A stretch of DNA of 64,000 nt from Rhodocyclaceae bacterium (GTDB lineage: Bacteria > Pseudomonadota > Gammaproteobacteria > Burkholderiales > Rhodocyclaceae), in assembly GCA_023383815.1 (NCBI GenBank), contig JAHDYG010000001.1, positions 310,001-374,000 on the forward strand, in the 5' to 3' direction. The notes under the pieces are model-generated. The model did not search any database. It worked only from the letters and a program-made list of their open reading frames with translations, and had not been told where the DNA came from. A program made the position numbers and the translations under genes. Below, piece after piece: positions 58,587 to 64,000 of this stretch (its first letter is position 1; each line of letters starts with the position of its first letter).

Positions 58587-59723
58587 ATGATCCAGCACGC
58601 CCGGCTTCTTTTTGCCGCAGCCTTCATCGCCTTCGCGCCACACAACGCCCGCGCGGCTTCGGAAATCGTGATCGGACAGGTAGCGCCCTTCAGCGGACCA
58701 CTCGCCCCCACGGGCGAGCACATGCGCGCCGGCGCTCAGATCTATTTTGACCGCATCAACGCCGAAGGCGGCATTCATGGTGCAAAGCTGCGTCTGGTCA
58801 CCAAGGACGACGGTTACAAGATCTCCGAAACGGTTCGCCTGACCCGTGAGCTGCTCGCCGAGCACAAACCGCTCGCACTGTTCGGACTTGTCGGGACCGG
58901 CAACGTGGCTGCGCTGCTCGAAGCACGGGTGCTCGATGAGGAAGGCATCCCGGCGGTAGGCATCCGCACCGGAGCGACCTCGCTGATCGAGCCGCCCCAC
59001 CGCTGGCTTTTCATCGGACGCGCAAGCTACGCGACCGAGGTCGAGAAGATGGTGCAGCACATGAGCGCAACGGGCATCCGGCGGATCGCCGTGTTCTACC
59101 AGGACGACCCCTTCGGCGAGGATGGATTGCGCGCGGCCGAACGTGCAGCGCAGGCGCTTGGAGTGGAACTCGCTGCGAAAGCCGGCTACGAAAAGAACAC
59201 GACCAAGGTCGAAAACGCAGTTGCCACCCTGCTCGCGGCCGCTCCACAGAGTATCGTGATGATCTCGAATACAGCGGCGAGTTCAGAGTTCGTCAGGCAA
59301 TACCGCGCCGGCGGTGGGGATGCGCAGTTGATGGCGCTGTCGACGACCGACGGCCCGCAGGTCGTGACCCGCATCGGCAAGGAGACCGCTCATGGTCTCG
59401 GGATTGCGCAGGTCGTGCCGGATCCGTCGAACCGGGCGATGGCCATCGTACGCGAGGTTCAGGAACTCTACCGCGCATCGTCTCCAGCCGGAATCGAGCT
59501 CAATCACACGCTCGTCCAGGGTTACATCGGTGCCGCACTGCTCGTGGAGGGCCTGCGCCGGGCCGGCCCGAACCCGACCCGCAGGGTCCTGCGCGACGCG
59601 CTCGAAAGCCTGCACGACCTCGATCTCGGAGGCATCACGGTCAACTTTTCGCCCCGGAACCATACTGGAATCGATTACGTGGATATCACGATCCTGAACC
59701 GTCACGGACGCATTCTGCGTTGA
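58587..59723 (+). CDS. ABC transporter periplasmic substrate-binding protein (branched-chain amino acid type)
   Basis: A 378-residue Leu/Ile/Val-binding family protein. The signal ends LHRLRA-like AFIAFAPHNARA|ASEIVIGQVAPFSG, and the type I fold motifs GAQIYFDRINAEGGIHG and FQDDPFGEDG-like YQDDPFGEDGLRAAE follow. AGGAGG lies directly before the ATG at 58587. The ATPase and permease genes are not adjacent, so it is an orphan; ligand unknown. Confidence 0.88.
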   Translation: MIQHARLLFAAAFIAFAPHNARAASEIVIGQVAPFSGPLAPTGEHMRAGAQIYFDRINAEGGIHGAKLRLVTKDDGYKISETVRLTRELLAEHKPLALFGLVGTGNVAALLEARVLDEEGIPAVGIRTGATSLIEPPHRWLFIGRASYATEVEKMVQHMSATGIRRIAVFYQDDPFGEDGLRAAERAAQALGVELAAKAGYEKNTTKVENAVATLLAAAPQSIVMISNTAASSEFVRQYRAGGGDAQLMALSTTDGPQVVTRIGKETAHGLGIAQVVPDPSNRAMAIVREVQELYRASSPAGIELNHTLVQGYIGAALLVEGLRRAGPNPTRRVLRDALESLHDLDLGGITVNFSPRNHTGIDYVDITILNRHGRILR

Positions 59724-59874
59724 GCCGGGAATCCCGGACTCGATACAGCATTTCGACCCACTCCAAGTTATCCCCCATCAAGGAGGCACTCGATTCCCGA
59801 AACTAGACTGCGACCTGACACCGGACGCCGCACCTGCATGTGCAGCCCCTCCGCCCGGAAGACGTGGTGAGTTG

Positions 59875-60651
59875 ATGAGGAATCCCGACATTCCGCCCGA
59901 AACACAGACGGACACCGACGACTCGATGGCGTTCGGAGCGGTTCCGCTCGTCAATCCGCAGCACGACCGAATCTGCCGCCTGCTCGTTCACGTACCCTTG
60001 CTGAGCGGCCTGGGCCCCGAGGAGATCGCCCGCTTCGCCCGCGGTGTGCGCGAACAGAAGTTCGAACGCGGCGAGGTCCTGTTTCATCGCGGCGATCCCT
60101 GTCACGGCTTCCACCTGCTGCTGTCCGGACAGATCAAACTGGCCTTCACATCGTCGGACGGCCACGAAAAGGTGATCGAGATCATTCGCCCCGGGCACAG
60201 CTTCGGCGAAGCCGTGATGTTCATGGACAAGCCGTATGTGGTGATGGCGCAGGCGCTGTCGGACTGCAAGCTGCTGCACATCTCGAAGGTCGTGGTGTTC
60301 GAGGAAATGAACCGCGACCCGGCCTTCTGCCGCATGATCATCGCGGGCCTCTCGCAGCGGCTTCATCACCTGATCGGAGACGTCGAGACCTATTCGCTGC
60401 GATCAGGTCGCGACCGCATCATCGGTTACCTGTTGCGTGAGGAAAAGATGGACGGCGGCGACTTGCCGTCTCAGGGGCGCGTCACGATCCGGCTGCCAAC
60501 GAGCAAAGGCACGATCGCCTCGCGCCTGAATCTCACGCAGGAACACTTCTCGCGCATCCTCCACGAGCTGACCGATGCCGGCCTGATCGAGGTCGAGGGG
60601 CGGACCATCCACATCCTCGACATCAACCGCCTGCGCGCCAGCCTGGGCTGA
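59875..60651 (+). CDS. Crp/Fnr-family regulator, Dnr-like (second copy)
   Basis: A 258-residue regulator with a sensor domain (PLLSGLGPEEIARFARGV, EVLFHRGDPCHGFHLLLSGQ) and winged helix (LPTSKGTIASRLNLTQEHFSRILHEL). It lacks the FNR N-terminal cluster cysteines. It is closely related to the regulator at 18.5 kb: VETYSLRS in both, followed by LPTSK and IASRLNLT. Adjacent convergent heme d1 genes support a role in nitrite/NO control. Start at ATG 59875, or TTG just before it. Confidence 0.88.
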   Translation: MRNPDIPPETQTDTDDSMAFGAVPLVNPQHDRICRLLVHVPLLSGLGPEEIARFARGVREQKFERGEVLFHRGDPCHGFHLLLSGQIKLAFTSSDGHEKVIEIIRPGHSFGEAVMFMDKPYVVMAQALSDCKLLHISKVVVFEEMNRDPAFCRMIIAGLSQRLHHLIGDVETYSLRSGRDRIIGYLLREEKMDGGDLPSQGRVTIRLPTSKGTIASRLNLTQEHFSRILHELTDAGLIEVEGRTIHILDINRLRASLG

Positions 60652-60728
60652 CCACGGGTCCGGCCGGGCGCCTTGCCCGTCGCGGCCATCGCCGCCGGAC
60701 AAGGGCCGCAGTGGCGCACCCGACGCGT

Positions 60729-62342
60729 TCAGTGACTCGTCCCTTCCTCGCGCGTGATCTTGTTCCAGACGTTGTACTTGCCGACCGGCTTTCTGGCCGG
60801 CAATCGCTTGACCTCTTCCAGCGTCTGCGCGTCGAACACGACGATCGCGCCTTCATACTCCCACAGGCTCGCCAGCGCATGGCGCCCATCGCGCGTGAAC
60901 TCGATGTGGGCGAGTGTCTGCCCGGGCGGCGCCTTGAGTTCCTTGACGATCTCGAGGGTTTCCTTGTCGATCACCTGGAGGTGGTTCTTGAACTCGGGGC
61001 TCATCATCGAATCGACGAACGCGTACCGGCTGTTCTCGTGGCTGCGCAGGAAGAAGCCCGGCCCCCGCGTCGGGATGCGCTTGACGACGCTGAAGTCCTT
61101 CATGTCGATGACCGTAACCTCGGCTGCCTGCAGGTTCGTGCTCGCCATCACGCGCCTTCCCTGCCAATCGAACGTGATACCCGACCCCAGGTGGGGCATG
61201 CCCTCAAGAGGCAGCTCGGCGATGCGCCGCCGTGCATCGAGGCTCACGACCTGTCCGATGCCATCCCGCGAGGCGCCCATCAGCAACGAATAGTCCTGGG
61301 TGAAGAAGAAATCGTCGAGCACGACATCCAGCTTGGTTCGCCTTGGATTCAAGTAACCCGGGATGAAACTCCCCTCGCGCAGCTTGTAGTCGTGTACGAA
61401 GCCGGTCGGAATGTCTTCGGCCTTCGGGTCGAAGCTGATCTCCCAGACCTCAGGCACGTCCTTGAGCGCGGCAACGAAGGAATTGCGCGGCGTCGCCTCA
61501 TAGACGGCCGAGACGCGCGAACTCCGGTTGCCCTCCTGATCGACCACGTCGAGTGATTTCAGCAGGTTCAGATCGCCATCGAGCAGCACCAGGGTATGCG
61601 GAAGGTAGTTCGCCACTGCAACATACTTGCCGTCGGGCGAAGCGGCGACGTTGCGCGTATTGATCCCGGCACGCACTTCGGCGACGACCTTCAGGTTCCA
61701 CAGATCGTACTTGGTCACCCAGCCGTCACGCGAACCGAAGAACACGTAGCGTCCGCCAGCGGCAAACTTCGGCCCGCCATGCAATGCAAACCGGCTCTGA
61801 AAGCGGTGGATGCGCTCGAGCTTGTCGCCGTCGAGCACCGACACGTGGTGATCCCCGGTCTCGACGACAAGAAAGAGGTTGAGCGGATCCGCATCGAACA
61901 CCGGCTTGTCGGACAGCGTCGCCGGATCGACGTGCTGGATGCGCGAAGCACGGATGTCCGCTTCGGTCCATTTCGGTGCCGGCACGATCGGTGTGTAGAT
62001 CAGATCCGCGATCGCGGCGATCTCCTCCGCCTTCAGCGTCTCACCGAAAGCCGGCATCTGTGTGGCCGCAAGCCCGTCCCGGATGGCCTGAATCGCGTCC
62101 TTCTTGCGCAGTCGCGCGAGGTTCTCTGGCAGGAGCGCCGGGCCCATTCCGCCGAGACGGTCCACGCCATGGCACTGTGCGCAGTGCTGGACGTACTTCT
62201 GGAGGGTCTCACCGGCCTGCGCGCCCCCCCCGAAGAGAGCCGCGGCAAGGCAGCCCGCAACCACTGAACGGGCCGCACCTGCGGCACTCCATTTCGCCAG
62301 GAGGCCGTGCCCCGCCCGCAACACGCGATTCATCTTGTTCAT
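60729..62342 (-). CDS. nirN: Heme d1 cytochrome NirN
   Basis: Periplasmic protein with an N-terminal cytochrome c domain (CAQCH, Cys54-His58) and a C-terminal eight-bladed d1-type propeller (about residues 150-530; GDHHVSVLDGDKLERI, SRDGWVTKYDLW, NLQAAEVTVIDM). The c domain excludes NirF. NirN is the likely name, a late step in heme d1 maturation that dehydrogenates dihydro-heme d1, rather than NirS, because it follows nirJ and the N-terminal domain is the compact c type. The start may be ATG 62342 or 62333. No nirE lies between it and nirJ. Confidence 0.82.
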   Translation of the reverse strand: MNKMNRVLRAGHGLLAKWSAAGAARSVVAGCLAAALFGGGAQAGETLQKYVQHCAQCHGVDRLGGMGPALLPENLARLRKKDAIQAIRDGLAATQMPAFGETLKAEEIAAIADLIYTPIVPAPKWTEADIRASRIQHVDPATLSDKPVFDADPLNLFLVVETGDHHVSVLDGDKLERIHRFQSRFALHGGPKFAAGGRYVFFGSRDGWVTKYDLWNLKVVAEVRAGINTRNVAASPDGKYVAVANYLPHTLVLLDGDLNLLKSLDVVDQEGNRSSRVSAVYEATPRNSFVAALKDVPEVWEISFDPKAEDIPTGFVHDYKLREGSFIPGYLNPRRTKLDVVLDDFFFTQDYSLLMGASRDGIGQVVSLDARRRIAELPLEGMPHLGSGITFDWQGRRVMASTNLQAAEVTVIDMKDFSVVKRIPTRGPGFFLRSHENSRYAFVDSMMSPEFKNHLQVIDKETLEIVKELKAPPGQTLAHIEFTRDGRHALASLWEYEGAIVVFDAQTLEEVKRLPARKPVGKYNVWNKITREEGTSH

Positions 62343-62368
62343 CCTGTCTTGTCTTTACGGAACCACTC

Positions 62369-63574
62369 TCATGCACTGCGCCGGCGCGGCTCGAACGGCG
62401 TGACCTGTACGCGCTCGGCACCCGCCCTTGCGCCGGTCACGCCGATCTCCTCGTCCGACAGGTAACAGGCCGGATCCTCCGCCCACGCGTCTCCCGTGAT
62501 CTGCTGCGCCCGCACACGCGAGCTGCCATTGCAGATGAGCAGGTGGCGACAGGCTCCGCAGCGGCCGGACAACGTGCGCGGATGGGCCTTCAGGCCCGCC
62601 ATGAGCGGATTCGAGACGTCGCTCCAGATCTCGGAGAACGGCCGCTCGCGAACGTTGCCGAGCGACACGTGCCACCACATCGTATCCGGGTGCACGACAC
62701 CGAGATTGTCGATATTGGCAACGTTGACCCCACTTGCATTGCCGCCCCACTGCAGCAGCTTGGCCCGGATGTGCTCGACCCTGTCCGGAAACCGCTCCCC
62801 GACCCATTGCAGCATGTACACGCCATCCGCATCGTTGTTGCCGGTCACGAACTCCTTCTCGATGCCACGGCGATGCAGGTCCAGGCAGGTCTCGAAGAGC
62901 AGGTCCATGGCCTTGCGCGTCGTCTGGTGGCGCGCATCGTCGGCGCGGTGCTTGTTGCCGCGTCCCGCATAGTTGAGGTGCGAGAAATAGAACTTGTCGA
63001 TACCCTCGTCCTCGACCAGCTGCAGCAACGCCGGAAGGTCGTGCGCGTTGTCCTCGGTCATCGTGTAGCGCACCCCGACCTTGATGCCGCGCTCCTGGCA
63101 CAGACGGATCCCCTTCATCGAAGCGTCGAAGGCCCCTTCCAGGCGACGGAAGCGGTCGTGCGTGGCGCCGATGCCATCGAGGCTGACACCCACGTAGTCG
63201 AATCCGATCTCATCGATCGCGCTGATGTTGGATTCATCGATCAGCGTGCCATTGCTCGAAAGACCGACGTAGAAGCCCATCGATTTCGCGCGCCGCGCAA
63301 TGTCGAAGAGGTCCTTGCGCAACAACGGTTCGCCCCCCGAAAGGATCAGCACCGGCACGCGGAAGGCCTTCAGGTCGTCCATGACCCTGAACACCTCGTC
63401 GGTGGACAACTCGCCCGGAAAATCACTGTCGGCAGAGATCGAGTAACAATGCTTGCAGGTCAGATTGCAGCGCCGGATGAGGTTCCAGATCACCACAGGG
63501 CCCGGCGGATTGCGCCGCGGGCCGGCCGGCGTGGGATGGGACAGCTCGCGGATGAAATGAGAAATGCGAAACAT
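62369..63574 (-). CDS. nirJ: Radical SAM heme d1 biosynthesis protein NirJ
   Basis: Radical SAM enzyme that removes propionate side chains during heme d1 synthesis. The cluster motif is CNLTCKHC (Cys36, Cys40, Cys43), followed by GGEPLLRKDL. A C-terminal SPASM-like region has CGACRHLLICNGSSR and DPACYLSDEEIG. The 401-residue length fits NirJ. GGAG lies six bases before the ATG. It is downstream of the nirH-like gene and upstream of nirN, as in known nir clusters. Confidence 0.9.
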   Translation of the reverse strand: MFRISHFIRELSHPTPAGPRRNPPGPVVIWNLIRRCNLTCKHCYSISADSDFPGELSTDEVFRVMDDLKAFRVPVLILSGGEPLLRKDLFDIARRAKSMGFYVGLSSNGTLIDESNISAIDEIGFDYVGVSLDGIGATHDRFRRLEGAFDASMKGIRLCQERGIKVGVRYTMTEDNAHDLPALLQLVEDEGIDKFYFSHLNYAGRGNKHRADDARHQTTRKAMDLLFETCLDLHRRGIEKEFVTGNNDADGVYMLQWVGERFPDRVEHIRAKLLQWGGNASGVNVANIDNLGVVHPDTMWWHVSLGNVRERPFSEIWSDVSNPLMAGLKAHPRTLSGRCGACRHLLICNGSSRVRAQQITGDAWAEDPACYLSDEEIGVTGARAGAERVQVTPFEPRRRSA

Positions 63575-63675
63575 GAGGATCTCCGTGTCGCGAACGATTA
63601 GAGCGCTGCGCGGGAAAGCGGTACATGACCGCCATCAAGCCCGCCCGCATGCGGGACGGTGGCAAGCTTGCGCCT

Positions 63676-64000
63676 TCAGCCGCCGATTCGCAAACCGGTC
63701 TTCTTGAGGATTGCGGATGAGAACAGCACGTCCCGTCCACGACAGGCACCCGGGAACTGCTGGTCGATCAGACGCGCGATGTCGTCGATCTGCTGCCGGA
63801 CCGCATCACGGCTGCGCCCGTGCACCATCGCGAAGAGGTTGTACGGCCATTCGGGCAGGCGACGGGGCCGGCGATAACAATGCGTCACGAAGTCGAGTGC
63901 GCCGACGAATTCACCCACCGCATCGATGCGGGCATCGGCGATGTCCCAGACGCTCATGCCGTTTGCGGTATAGCCGATCGCATAGTGGTTGGGTACTGCT
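63676..64000 (-). CDS. nirH: Siroheme decarboxylase subunit (NirH-like), truncated by window edge
   Basis: C-terminal 107 residues of an Lrp/AsnC-type heme d1 protein. The visible part begins VPNHYAIGYTANGMSVWDI at the window edge, then FVTHCYRRPRRLPEWPYNLFAMVHG, and ends KKTGLRIGG. The His-Cys and RP-x-PEWPYN patterns are typical of NirD/L/G/H. Position directly before nirJ favours NirH, but NirG or NirL cannot be excluded. The 5' end lies outside the window. Confidence 0.8.
   Translation of the reverse strand, partial: AVPNHYAIGYTANGMSVWDIADARIDAVGEFVGALDFVTHCYRRPRRLPEWPYNLFAMVHGRSRDAVRQQIDDIARLIDQQFPGACRGRDVLFSSAILKKTGLRIGG

Noticed and set aside
60729-62342. Calling this gene nirS or nirF
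   Set aside because: The cytochrome c domain excludes NirF. Position after nirJ and the compact c domain favour NirN over the nitrite reductase NirS, though a d1 propeller is common to all three.

Overview
The window is high-GC and densely coded, and it carries the anaerobic-respiration gene set of a denitrifying betaproteobacterium. It most resembles the Thauera/Azoarcus/Aromatoleum group (Rhodocyclales). That placement is inferred from gene content and order (nadE next to a P-II gene, ccoNOQP-ccoG-fixH, nnrS next to a Dnr-type regulator, nirH-J-N, phaC); no phylogeny was run.

Layout. 0-13 kb is housekeeping: mltF, serS, rarA-lolA-ftsK, trxB-smr, nadE-P-II and ppa. 13-19 kb begins the redox block: a small metallochaperone, a TauE/SafE-type membrane protein, hemN facing fnr across an FNR box, sirB2, nnrS, and a divergent Dnr-type regulator. 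19-23 kb holds a class I PHB synthase, a beta-CASP MBL protein and uspA. 23-32 kb is the complete cbb3 oxidase locus on the minus strand (ccoI-ccoS, then ccoN-O-Q-P, then ccoG-fixH and a small membrane protein). A perfect FNR box lies before ccoN, and the ccoS-ccoN gap looks like it encodes a small RNA. 32-33 kb has an SDR gene and tRNA-Ser(GGA).

33-43 kb is an acetate-type module on the minus strand: acs, a two-helix protein, a symporter-histidine kinase fusion resembling CrbS, a lone receiver domain, a protein joining a degenerate sensor kinase to an intact DEDDh exonuclease, and a large Na+/solute symporter. A class I fumarase is divergent from acs.

44.9-53.2 kb is the most unusual part. 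Nine minus-strand genes encode two divergent heme-copper oxidase-type subunits I, a CuA subunit II, two tiny membrane proteins, heme O synthase, a SCO copper chaperone, a cytochrome b/ferredoxin/MvhD fusion and an uncharacterised membrane-anchored protein. Two FNR/Dnr-type boxes precede it. The first subunit I keeps all metal-binding histidines but has Gln where oxygen reductases carry the cross-linked Tyr, which suggests NO reduction. The second has a non-canonical helix VII histidine pattern. Two CtaA-type heme A synthases and a diheme cytochrome c4 follow at 54-57 kb.

57-60 kb has a YdjM-like membrane protein and an ABC substrate-binding protein. The right end has another Dnr-type regulator and part of the heme d1 locus (nirN, nirJ and the C-terminal part of a nirH-like gene running off the edge). 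No nitrite reductase structural gene (nirS) lies inside the window. The common theme is oxygen- and NO-responsive control of high-affinity oxygen respiration, denitrification and the heme and copper assembly that supports them. All functions are read from motifs and gene order; no database search was possible.
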